The notes under the pieces: model-generated | What the model was told of the DNA's origin: nothing | Seen by the model: the letters and a program-made list of their open reading frames with translations, nothing else | The model's database searches: none | Assembly: GCA_937901145.1 (NCBI GenBank) | Contig: CALCHE010000099.1 | Span: forward strand, 1 to 30,457 | Direction: 5' to 3' | Length of the DNA stretch: 30,457 bases | DNA from: an uncultured Clostridia bacterium | Lineage (GTDB): Bacteria; Bacillota; Clostridia; Oscillospirales; Acutalibacteraceae | Position numbers and translations under genes: made by a program | Shown: positions 8,622-14,580 of the stretch, in pieces | Layout: each line of letters opens with the position of its first letter | Numbering within the stretch: the first letter of the stretch is position 1

Positions 8622-9302
8622 TTATGCGAAGAAAAGCTCTGAAAGTGTCATAGGATCGATGTACTTACCGTCCTTGTAAACACGCATATTACCGGATGCG
8701 ATTTCGTCGATAAGCATTACGTTGCCGTCTGCATCGTAACCGAATTCGAATTTGATATCATAAAGAACGAGACCCTTTTCCTTGAGATCGTCAGCTACGA
8801 TCTGTGTGATCTTCTGAGTCATTTCCTTGATGTCGTCGTACTGCTTGTCGGACATAACACCGAGAGCTACGAGAGCATCCTTGATTACGAGGGGATCGCC
8901 CTTTTCGTCGTTTTTGAAGGTCATTTCTACATAAGCGGGAAGGTCAGCGCCTTCTTCGATATAATCACCGTAACGGCGGATGAAGCTGCCTACTGCCTTA
9001 TGACGGCAGATAACCTCGAGACCGTGACCGAATACCTTAGCGGGGAGAACTTCCATAGTGGTGTCAGCAAGATTAGCGTTTACATAGTGAGTTTTGATGC
9101 CTGCAGCATTAACCTTTTCGAAGAAGTAGATGGACATACGAAGGTTAACATCACCTACGCCGTCGATGGTAAGACCTACTGCATTTTCACCGGGATCAAA
9201 TACGCCGTCTTTACCTGTGCAGTCGTCCTTGAACTTAAGAAGACAGTTGCCGTTTTCGAGTTTGAATACGTCCTTAGTTTTGCCTGTGTAAATTTTTTCC
9301 AT
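8622..9302 (-). CDS. purC: SAICAR synthase (PurC), short divergent clostridial type
   Basis: 226 residues from the ATG at 9302, which follows GGAGG by 9 bases; an in-frame TTG 15 bases upstream overlaps that ribosome binding site and is rejected. PurC ligates aspartate to CAIR with ATP (step 7). MEKIYTGKTKDVF is the start of the ATP-binding lobe. CRHKAVGSFIRRYG (about residues 112-125) is the substrate-binding motif equivalent to the RN.xAGSL.RR region of standard PurC. LYDIKFEFG and DEIASGNMR near the C-terminus complete the fold. The segment FKDDCTGKDGVFDPGENAVG differs from the more usual DDATAFNG version, so this belongs to a divergent subgroup. purB, which acts next, is not in the window. 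Confidence 0.93.
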   Translation of the reverse strand: MEKIYTGKTKDVFKLENGNCLLKFKDDCTGKDGVFDPGENAVGLTIDGVGDVNLRMSIYFFEKVNAAGIKTHYVNANLADTTMEVLPAKVFGHGLEVICRHKAVGSFIRRYGDYIEEGADLPAYVEMTFKNDEKGDPLVIKDALVALGVMSDKQYDDIKEMTQKITQIVADDLKEKGLVLYDIKFEFGYDADGNVMLIDEIASGNMRVYKDGKYIDPMTLSELFFA

Positions 9303-9333
9303 GATAAAAACCTCCAAAGTTTAATTTTAAAAA

Positions 9334-9828
9334 TCAGTTATTATATTCGAGTTCTGTCTTTTTATTTTTTTCCAGAACTGTTTTTGTGTCATTGTCTCTT
9401 TTTTCTCTGAGCTTGAGAGCAAGACCTTCATCGGTCACAGCTAAAATTTCGATAGCCAGAAGAGCCGCATTCACGGCACCGTCGATAGCTACGGTAGCCA
9501 CGGGGATACCTGAGGGCATCTGCACTGTGGAGAGAAGAGCATCGATACCGTCGAGATATTTCGATTTCATGGGGATACCGATAACGGGGAGTGTGGTATT
9601 GGCGGCGATGGCACCGGCCAGGTGTGCAGCCATACCCGCAGCAGCGATGATAACACCGAAGCCGTTTTCACGGGCGCTTTCGCTGAAGGCTTTAGCCTCC
9701 TCGGGTGTACGGTGTGCGGAATAGATGTGCATTTCGCAGGGGACACCGAACTGTCTGAGGGTGTCACAAGCTTTGGAAACTACGGGTAAATCACTGTCGC
9801 TACCCATAATAACAGCTACTTTTTTCAT
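9334..9828 (-). CDS. purE: 5-(carboxyamino)imidazole ribonucleotide mutase (PurE), first gene of the operon
   Basis: 164 residues from the ATG at 9828, preceded by AGGAGG; an upstream in-frame start would lie inside the leader terminator and is rejected. Motifs GSDSD (9-13), SAHRTP (37-42), AAAGMAAHLAG (62-72) and QMPSGIPVATV (103-113) place it in the PurE family, closest to class I (N5-CAIR mutase). The C-terminal tail is rich in Lys and Glu. Class I enzymes work with PurK, but no purK lies in this window. It is the first gene after the riboswitch/terminator leader and is followed by purC after 31 bases. Confidence 0.95.
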   Translation of the reverse strand: MKKVAVIMGSDSDLPVVSKACDTLRQFGVPCEMHIYSAHRTPEEAKAFSESARENGFGVIIAAAGMAAHLAGAIAANTTLPVIGIPMKSKYLDGIDALLSTVQMPSGIPVATVAIDGAVNAALLAIEILAVTDEGLALKLREKRDNDTKTVLEKNKKTELEYNN

Positions 9829-9860
9829 TGGAAAACCTCCTGAAAAATAAAATATAAAAC

Positions 9861-9904
9861 AAAAAGGGCACACTTATCTAAGGTAGTTCCCTGATAAGCT
9901 GCCC
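9861..9904 (-). terminator. Intrinsic terminator of the ZTP riboswitch expression platform
   Basis: On the minus strand GGGCA (9904-9900) pairs with TGCCC (9870-9866), and CTTATC (9898-9893) with GATAAG (9878-9873), followed by five U's and a further U-rich stretch. The first arm is the same GGGCA that closes the riboswitch pseudoknot (9900-9906 region), so ligand-stabilised pseudoknot and terminator are mutually exclusive. This predicts an ON switch for purE and the downstream operon. Confidence 0.9.
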
Positions 9905-9992
9905 AGACGGTCGACGATAAGCGGAATACCGCTTAATAAGTTCTTTGATTCACCGTGGTGCTCCACATTAATCCGTCAGTTTCAAAGAACTG
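9900..9992 (-). promoter_or_regulatory. ZTP (pfl) riboswitch upstream of purE
   Basis: Reading the minus strand: P1 pairs AGTTCTTTGA with TCAAAGAACT, enclosing ACTGACGGA and the P2 hairpin GTGGAGCACCAC followed by GGTGAAT. A linker with the hairpin AAGCGG/CCGCTT leads to GTCGACCGTCTGGGCA. CCGTC pairs with GACGG to form the pseudoknot, and CCGTCTGGGCA is the hallmark 3' core of the pfl motif. The layout closely follows the well-studied Fusobacterium ulcerans example. ZTP accumulates when 10-formyl-THF is short, and these RNAs switch on purine and one-carbon genes. Here the downstream genes include glyA, purN and AICARFT, which fits exactly. Confidence 0.93.
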
Positions 9993-10008
9993 TTTTCTGT
10001 TTTTTTAT

Positions 10009-10035
10009 AAGGTGCTTTCTATAATAAAGCACCTT
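10009..10035 (-). other. 5'-terminal hairpin of the purine operon transcript
   Basis: Perfect 10-bp inverted repeat AAGGTGCTTT / AAAGCACCTT with a 7-base loop. It begins at the predicted transcription start (about 10033). On the minus strand it is followed by A-rich rather than U-rich sequence, so it is not a terminator for the operon. A hairpin at the extreme 5' end commonly protects mRNA from decay; that role is inferred. Confidence 0.6.
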
Positions 10036-10039
10036 TTGA

Positions 10040-10069
10040 ATTATAGCATAAAATCACATTTTTTGTCAA
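10040..10069 (-). promoter_or_regulatory. Sigma-A promoter of the purine operon
   Basis: Minus strand -35 TTGACA (10069-10064), 18-bp spacer, -10 TATAAT (10045-10040) with an extended TGC just upstream of it. All twelve hexamer bases match consensus, so initiation should be strong, with control exerted in the leader. No PurR box-like palindrome was recognised. Confidence 0.9.
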
Positions 10070-10173
10070 TGAAAAATAAGCAAAAAAGCCTTTTTGGTAA
10101 TACGGACAAAATTGACCTTTTAAGGTGGGTTTTAGTTGTTAGTTTTGTATTTATGAAAAGTAAAAATATAATC

Positions 10174-10202
10174 TTGACAACAGAAAAAAATAATGATAAA
10201 GT
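10174..10202 (+). promoter_or_regulatory. Probable promoter of the rubrerythrin gene
   Basis: TTGACA, 17-bp spacer, TAAAGT. The -35 is perfect and the -10 weak. It places the start about 65 bases before the rubrerythrin ATG. A small hairpin (ACTGC-TTAT-GCAGT, 10236-10249) precedes the ribosome binding site. The rest of the gap between the two divergent promoters (10070-10173) shows nothing I can name. Confidence 0.65.
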
Positions 10203-10273
10203 AAAGTAGATGACTATAGAAATGTCAGAAAGTCAATACTGCTTATGCAGTGTTATTCGAAGGAGGAAACATC

Positions 10274-10807
10274 ATGGAACTTAAAGGTTCAAAAACAGAA
10301 AAAAATTTAATGGCTGCCTTTTCAGGTGAGTCCGAAGCAAGAAATAAGTACACATATTTCGCTTCCGTAGCTAAAAAGGAAGGATATCAGCAGATCGCTG
10401 CTATTTTCGAAGCAACAGCCAACAACGAAAAGGAACATGCTAAACTGTGGTTCAAGGCTCTCGGCGGTCTCGGTGACACAGCCGCTAACCTTAAATCTGC
10501 AGCAGCAGGCGAAAACTACGAATGGACTGATATGTACTCGACCTTCGCAAAGGAAGCTGAGGAAGAAGGCTTCACAGAGCTTGCAGCAAAGTTCAGAATG
10601 GTAGCTGAAATCGAAAAGAGCCACGAGGAAAGATACCTCAAGCTTCTCGACAACGTAGAAATGAAGGCAGTGTTCGAAAAGAGCGAAGAGATTATGTGGG
10701 AATGCCGTAACTGCGGTCATCTCGTAATCGGTAAAAAAGCTCCCGAAATCTGCCCTGTTTGCGCACATCCTCAGAGCTATTTCGAGGTAAGAAAAGAGAA
10801 TTATTAA
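10274..10807 (+). CDS. rbr: Rubrerythrin
   Basis: 177 residues from ATG 10274, 7 bases after AGGAGG. The N-terminal domain (1-135) is a ferritin-like four-helix diiron fold, with likely ligands in GESEAR (18-23), EKEH (52-55), AEEEGF (95-100) and EIEKSHEER (112-120). The C-terminal rubredoxin-like domain holds two CxxC pairs, C144/C147 (WECRNC) and C160/C163 (CPVC), binding one iron. Rubrerythrins reduce hydrogen peroxide in anaerobes with electrons from rubredoxin or NADH oxidoreductases, in the cytoplasm. Single-gene unit with its own promoter and terminator. Domain order is the classic one. Confidence 0.97.
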   Translation: MELKGSKTEKNLMAAFSGESEARNKYTYFASVAKKEGYQQIAAIFEATANNEKEHAKLWFKALGGLGDTAANLKSAAAGENYEWTDMYSTFAKEAEEEGFTELAAKFRMVAEIEKSHEERYLKLLDNVEMKAVFEKSEEIMWECRNCGHLVIGKKAPEICPVCAHPQSYFEVRKENY

Positions 10808-10821
10808 TTTCTGATTTTATG

Positions 10822-10853
10822 ATACCTTCCGCTTTTGCGGAGGGTATTTTTTT
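10822..10853 (+). terminator. Intrinsic terminator after rubrerythrin
   Basis: ATACCTTCCGC and GCGGAGGGTAT form an 11-bp stem (one wobble) around TTTT, followed by seven T's. Confidence 0.95.
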
Positions 10854-10875
10854 GTGGCAGAAACGAAAAAAGTTG

Positions 10876-10904
10876 TTGCTATTTTCATCCGCAGATAATA
10901 TAAT
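10876..10904 (+). promoter_or_regulatory. Promoter of the sulfatase gene
   Basis: TTGCTA, 17-bp spacer, TATAAT. The start would fall near 10911, about 40 bases before the TTG start codon chosen for the sulfatase. Confidence 0.7.
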
Positions 10905-10949
10905 ATATCTGTACCGATAAAACGGAATTTGTTTACGGAGGCTTTTGAA

Positions 10950-12533
10950 TTGGCTCTTAATATAAAAGTTAAAGTTAAAGATAAAGACGGAAATGAAGAA
11001 TCCACGGTAAAAAAAGAGGTCTTCGTTCCCGAAATAAAACCCGATGAAAATGAAATAAAAAAGGAAATCTTTATGCCACGTGAGGTGTATTTGCCCGAAA
11101 GAGAAAACGAGGGCGGCAGAGAGGTCTTTATGCCTTCACGGGAAAAAGCGGAGGAGAGGACTGCCGAGGTCTTTTCGCAGACGGAAGAAGAGACAAAAGA
11201 CGAGGTAAAAGAAAATAGGGTCTTTACCGATAAGGGAAAGAAAAATGTAGTTTTCTATTTCACCGATCAGCAGAGATGGGACAGCTTTACGGAAGATATT
11301 ATGCCTAATCTTACTGCTCTTGCCGAAGAGGGGATAACCTTCGACGACTGCTTTACCTGTCAGCCTGTCTGCGGTCCTGCCAGAGCCTGTCTGCAGTCGG
11401 GGGTATATGCTACGGAAACGGGCTGCTTTAAAAACGACATCGCTCTGCCCGAGGAGACTTACACTCTTGCCGATTGCTTTAATTCTGCAGGCTATGAAAC
11501 AGCATATATCGGCAAATGGCATCTCGCTTCCGATAAGGATCACGATCATAAAAAATCACCCATACCGGCAGAGAGACTGGGCGGTTACAGCTATTTCCGA
11601 GGCGCAGATGTCCTCGAATTCACCTCTGACAGTAAGGGCGGTTATGTCTTTGATGAAAATGGTGAGCAGATAGATTTCGAGGGCTACCGTGCCGACTGCA
11701 TAAACGATTTTGCTCTGGAATACATCGATAATTACGACTCGGATAAGCCCTTCTTTATGTTTATTTCACAGCTGGAGCCTCATCATCAGAATTCGAGCCG
11801 TCATTTTGAAGGTCATCCCGACACGGTAGGGGATTTTGCCGATTATCCTCTGCCCGAAGAGCTTACATATTTCAGGGGCAATTATGAAAAAGAATATGCG
11901 GATTATCTTTCTGCCGTTAACCGTATCGACTATAACTTAGGTCTCCTCATTGATAAGCTGAAGGAAAAGGGTATTTATGAGGATACAGTGATAGTTTTCA
12001 CTTCTGATCACGGCTGTCATTTTAAGACAAGAAATGCTGAATACAAGCGTTCCTGTCATGACAGCAGTACTCATATTCCTCTCGTTATCAGGGGCGGTGG
12101 CTTCAGAGGCGGTCTTATCGACAGAAGACTAGTCAGCCTTATCGACCTTCCCGTTACTCTTCTGTCGGCGGCGGGTATAACTCCGCCCGGTAATTACAGA
12201 GGTATCGACCTTGCGGGAGACAAGAGAAGAAATGAGGTTTACATTCAGATAAGCGAAAGTCAGTGCGGCAGAGCTGTCAGAACCAAACAGTATCTTTACT
12301 CTGTCAGTGTACCCGGATATATCGCAGGTATGACGTCAAAAAGCTCTCCTGTTTATACGGAGGAATTTCTCTATGACATAGAAAATGATCCCATGCAGCT
12401 TCATAACCTCATAAAGGAACCCGAGTATAAAATCGTCCGCTCGGCGATGAAAAAGCTCCTGCTCGAGCAGATGAAAAGCATCGAAGGAGTCAAGGCTGTT
12501 ATACTGCCTGCAGTTACGGCGAAGAAGAAATAA
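10950..12533 (+). CDS. Sulfatase (arylsulfatase-type) with a repeat-bearing N-terminal extension
   Basis: 527 residues from a TTG codon at 10950, chosen because GGAGG lies 8 bases upstream; an earlier in-frame TTG at 10929 precedes that site. The sulfatase domain starts near residue 98 (KNVVFYFTDQQRWD, metal Asp at 106). CGPAR at 141-145 is the formylglycine motif CxPxR, so Cys141 should be oxidised by a radical-SAM anaerobic maturase, not present in the window. IGKWHLA (187-193) and VFTSDHGCH hold further active-site residues. Residues 1-95 are unusual: a lysine/glutamate-rich stretch with repeated [VI][FY]xP units (VFVPE, IFMPR, VYLPE, VFMPS). No signal peptide is seen, so it is probably cytoplasmic. 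Substrate unknown; phosphonate or phosphodiester hydrolases of the same superfamily are alternatives. Confidence 0.88.
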   Translation: MALNIKVKVKDKDGNEESTVKKEVFVPEIKPDENEIKKEIFMPREVYLPERENEGGREVFMPSREKAEERTAEVFSQTEEETKDEVKENRVFTDKGKKNVVFYFTDQQRWDSFTEDIMPNLTALAEEGITFDDCFTCQPVCGPARACLQSGVYATETGCFKNDIALPEETYTLADCFNSAGYETAYIGKWHLASDKDHDHKKSPIPAERLGGYSYFRGADVLEFTSDSKGGYVFDENGEQIDFEGYRADCINDFALEYIDNYDSDKPFFMFISQLEPHHQNSSRHFEGHPDTVGDFADYPLPEELTYFRGNYEKEYADYLSAVNRIDYNLGLLIDKLKEKGIYEDTVIVFTSDHGCHFKTRNAEYKRSCHDSSTHIPLVIRGGGFRGGLIDRRLVSLIDLPVTLLSAAGITPPGNYRGIDLAGDKRRNEVYIQISESQCGRAVRTKQYLYSVSVPGYIAGMTSKSSPVYTEEFLYDIENDPMQLHNLIKEPEYKIVRSAMKKLLLEQMKSIEGVKAVILPAVTAKKK

Positions 12534-12545
12534 TATAATTAAAAA

Positions 12546-12584
12546 CCCACAGAGACCGTGAAAATCTCTGTGGGCAAATTTTTT
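12546..12584. terminator. Bidirectional intrinsic terminator
   Basis: Perfect 10-bp stem CCCACAGAGA / TCTCTGTGGG. On the plus strand it is followed by CAAATTTTTT, and on the minus strand by five T's. It serves the convergent sulfatase gene and the gene at 12620-13291. Confidence 0.9.
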
Positions 12585-12619
12585 ATTGGAGGACACGACA
12601 CACCGTTTTGCAGTTTATA

Positions 12620-13291
12620 TTATTTCTGCTCACCGTATCTGAAGCCTGTCTGAGGAGCCTGAGGCTGAGCAGGCTGCTGCTGGTAAACATAAACGGGCTG
12701 CTGCTGTGTGTAAACAGCGGGACCGCCGGGATAGGTGGTGAATACGGGCTGATAAACTGCCTGCTGAGGCTGTCCCTGAACCTGTACCTGAGGCTGAGCG
12801 GCCTGAACCTTAGGCTGAGCAGCTTTTTTCTGCTGTGCCTTTGCCTGCTCGGCAGCCAGAGCGATATCCTCGGGCTTTTCGTTGGGCTTAGAGTCGATAA
12901 TCTGCTGTAAAAGTCTGATGATTTCGCCCATACCCTTGAATACTACGCCTATCACGAGACCTGCTACGAGACAGAGGGTAAAGTAAACGAAGGCAAGCTC
13001 GTCGGAAAGAGCAGCTACTACTGCACCTGAAAGAGCACCTGCACCTACAGCCACATATGCGAGAACATTGAGTGTCTTTGCATAGGGGTTTCTGCCTACA
13101 CGGTCTACACCGTTTGATGCTTTGATGAGAGCCTCGTATTCTTCGTCGGTAACGATGATGGGAGTTGTCTTATTTCCGTCAGTCTTATAAGTAAGGCCCC
13201 ATGCCTGAAGGTCAGCATCTTTTCTTTTATAGTATTCTTCTGCCTGGATTTTTTTCAGCTCCAGAATTTTATTTTCTACCTGCTCTAACAT
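12620..13291 (-). CDS. Hypothetical two-TM protein with Gln/Pro-rich C-terminal tail
   Basis: 223 residues; family not recognised. Residues 1-70 are charged and soluble, with an amphipathic helix rich in Glu/Lys at the start. Two hydrophobic helices follow at about 75-95 (LNVLAYVAVGAGALSGAVVA) and 99-119 (LAFVYFTLCLVAGLVIGVVF). The C-terminal 90 residues are low complexity, dominated by Gln, Pro, Ala, Val and Tyr, with repeated QPQ, VYxQQQP and QPA units. The two-helix hairpin plus disordered tail suggests a membrane-anchored protein with both ends in the cytoplasm. Start ATG at 13289-13291 follows AAGGA. It has its own extended -10 promoter and shares a terminator with the sulfatase. Confidence 0.8.
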   Translation of the reverse strand: MLEQVENKILELKKIQAEEYYKRKDADLQAWGLTYKTDGNKTTPIIVTDEEYEALIKASNGVDRVGRNPYAKTLNVLAYVAVGAGALSGAVVAALSDELAFVYFTLCLVAGLVIGVVFKGMGEIIRLLQQIIDSKPNEKPEDIALAAEQAKAQQKKAAQPKVQAAQPQVQVQGQPQQAVYQPVFTTYPGGPAVYTQQQPVYVYQQQPAQPQAPQTGFRYGEQK

Positions 13292-13333
13292 TATAAATCA
13301 TCCTTTCGGTTAAATTTATGTTCATTCCTTATT

Positions 13334-13362
13334 AGATTAACACACTTTTCCAAAATGTTCAA
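13334..13362 (-). promoter_or_regulatory. Promoter of the two-TM protein gene
   Basis: Minus strand -35 TTGAAC (13362-13357), 17-bp spacer, -10 TAATCT (13339-13334) with an extended TGT in front. The start would lie about 35-40 bases before the ATG. Confidence 0.7.
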
Positions 13363-13413
13363 TAGAAAAATCAAAAAAAGAAAAAGACAGTTTGTTAATT
13401 CCATTATTTACAT

Positions 13414-13442
13414 CATAAAAATCACCGTTTTTATGTTAAAAT
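13414..13442 (+). promoter_or_regulatory. Extended -10 promoter with an embedded palindrome (possible operator)
   Basis: TAAAAT at 13437-13442 is preceded by TGT (extended -10) but has no good -35. Immediately upstream, CATAAAAA and TTTTTATG (13414-13421 and 13428-13435) form an 8-bp inverted repeat around TCACCG, filling the place where a -35 and spacer would be. That suggests a regulator-dependent promoter for the secreted peptidase at 13519. The regulator is unknown. Confidence 0.5.
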
Positions 13443-13445
13443 GTA

Positions 13446-13518
13446 CCCCGAGGAAAAGCCTTGATTACGGGCGAAAATCAAAGAAAGGACAGCAGATAAA
13501 TTTCTGCTGACGATTTAA
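13446..13518 (+). promoter_or_regulatory. Structured leader with Shine-Dalgarno separated from the start by a hairpin
   Basis: The best ribosome binding site AAAGGA (13484-13489) is 29 bases from the ATG at 13519, too far to work directly. Between them lies a 7-bp hairpin CAGCAGA / TCTGCTG (13490-13509). If it folds, the distance shrinks to 9 bases. Upstream, CCCG (in ACCCCGAGG) can pair with CGGG, and TTGATT within that loop with AATCAA, a possible H-type pseudoknot. No known riboswitch class was recognised. Confidence 0.5.
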
Positions 13519-14508
13519 ATGACTATGAAAAAATTAATCAAAGCGTTTATGCTTATACTGACAGTATGTATATCCTTTTGCTTTATGCTTTTCAGTGCAT
13601 CTGCTGCAGATGCCTCCTCGAAGGCGGGCAGGGTAGCCACTGAAAGCACAGCACTTAATCTGAGAAAAAGCGCTACCACCTCCTCAGCTGTGGTAAAGCA
13701 GATGAAAAAGGGGAAATATCTCACACTTCTGAAAAAGGAAGGCTCCTTCTGGCTTGTTGAATACGCCAAAGGCAAAACAGCCTATGCCCACAGTAATTAC
13801 ATCGACACCGTTTCCTCGAAGGTGATGTTTGTGGCTACACAGAGCGGTAATCTGAATGTCCGCTCTTCAGCGAGTGCCACAGCAGAAATCAGGACAACTC
13901 TTCCCAAGGGTACGGTGGTCCTTAAGCTCTCCGAGAAAAATTCATTCACAAAAATACTTTATAACGGAAGCAGTACGGGATATGTAAGTACGGCGTATCT
14001 TTCGGAGCTGAAAAGCACGGGAGAATACAAGAAAATATCTCTTTCCGTGCCTTCCTTCAAGCAGACCGATTCCCGCTGGGCAGATATCAGGATAGGGACA
14101 CAGGGTGACACCATCCGTTCGAGTGGCTGTACCACCACAGCACTCAGTATGACTGAAAGCTTCCACCTGGGCAAAACAGTTACTCCCGCCGATATGGTAA
14201 AGAGACTTTCTTACTCCTCATCGGGTATGCTTTACTGGCCGACGGATTATGTGACTGAGCTTGTGACATCTTCCGATTATCTGTCGAAAATATATACACA
14301 GCTGAGTAAGGGTAAGCCTGTTATTTTAGGTATGAAAAAATCGAACGGGGCACAGCACTGGGTAGTTATTACGGGACACACAAAGAGTACGTCCTCGCTG
14401 TCTGCGAACAACTTTACCATCAATGACCCGGGCTCGAATGTCAGAACTGTCTTGAGCGAGTTTGTATCCGCTTATCCTACAGCTTATAAAATAGCATACA
14501 GAAAATAA
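13519..14508 (+). CDS. Secreted SH3-domain protein with C39-like papain-fold peptidase domain
   Basis: 329 residues. Residues 1-30 are a signal peptide (KKLI, hydrophobic core, FSASAADA cleavage region). Two bacterial SH3 repeats follow at about 37-97 and 102-163, each with the LNLR/LNVR signature, likely binding the cell wall. Residues 173-325 match the peptidase_C39_2 family: SSGCTTTALSM with Cys204, GAQHWVVITG with His280, and INDPGS with Asp303 as the likely triad. It would cleave peptides or act on peptidoglycan outside the cell; the substrate is unknown. Met1 and Met3 are both possible starts. Leader structure and a palindrome-bearing promoter suggest special regulation. Confidence 0.88.
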   Translation: MTMKKLIKAFMLILTVCISFCFMLFSASAADASSKAGRVATESTALNLRKSATTSSAVVKQMKKGKYLTLLKKEGSFWLVEYAKGKTAYAHSNYIDTVSSKVMFVATQSGNLNVRSSASATAEIRTTLPKGTVVLKLSEKNSFTKILYNGSSTGYVSTAYLSELKSTGEYKKISLSVPSFKQTDSRWADIRIGTQGDTIRSSGCTTTALSMTESFHLGKTVTPADMVKRLSYSSSGMLYWPTDYVTELVTSSDYLSKIYTQLSKGKPVILGMKKSNGAQHWVVITGHTKSTSSLSANNFTINDPGSNVRTVLSEFVSAYPTAYKIAYRK

Positions 14509-14521
14509 CCTCCCGGCGATA

Positions 14522-14550
14522 TTGATATTACTTTATGATTATTGTATAAT
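14522..14550 (+). promoter_or_regulatory. Promoter of the GDPD gene
   Basis: TTGATA, 17-bp spacer, TATAAT, about 25 bases before the ribosome binding site AAAGGAGAAAGG at 14567-14578. No terminator was seen between the peptidase gene and this promoter. Confidence 0.85.
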
Positions 14551-14580
14551 TCATATAAATAAGGTTAAAGGAGAAAGGAT

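Noticed and set aside
10009..10035. Hairpin read as a rho-independent terminator for the plus strand
   Set aside because: Only four T's follow on the plus strand and no plus-strand gene ends here; its position at the minus-strand transcription start explains it better.
9955..10209. An 84-codon plus-strand open frame across the purine leader
   Set aside because: It lies antisense to the ZTP riboswitch and promoter, has no ribosome binding site and an AT-driven composition.
13440..13518. c-di-AMP, c-di-GMP or preQ1 riboswitch before the SH3/C39 gene
   Set aside because: Conserved core sequences of these classes were not found; only a generic pseudoknot and hairpin can be supported.
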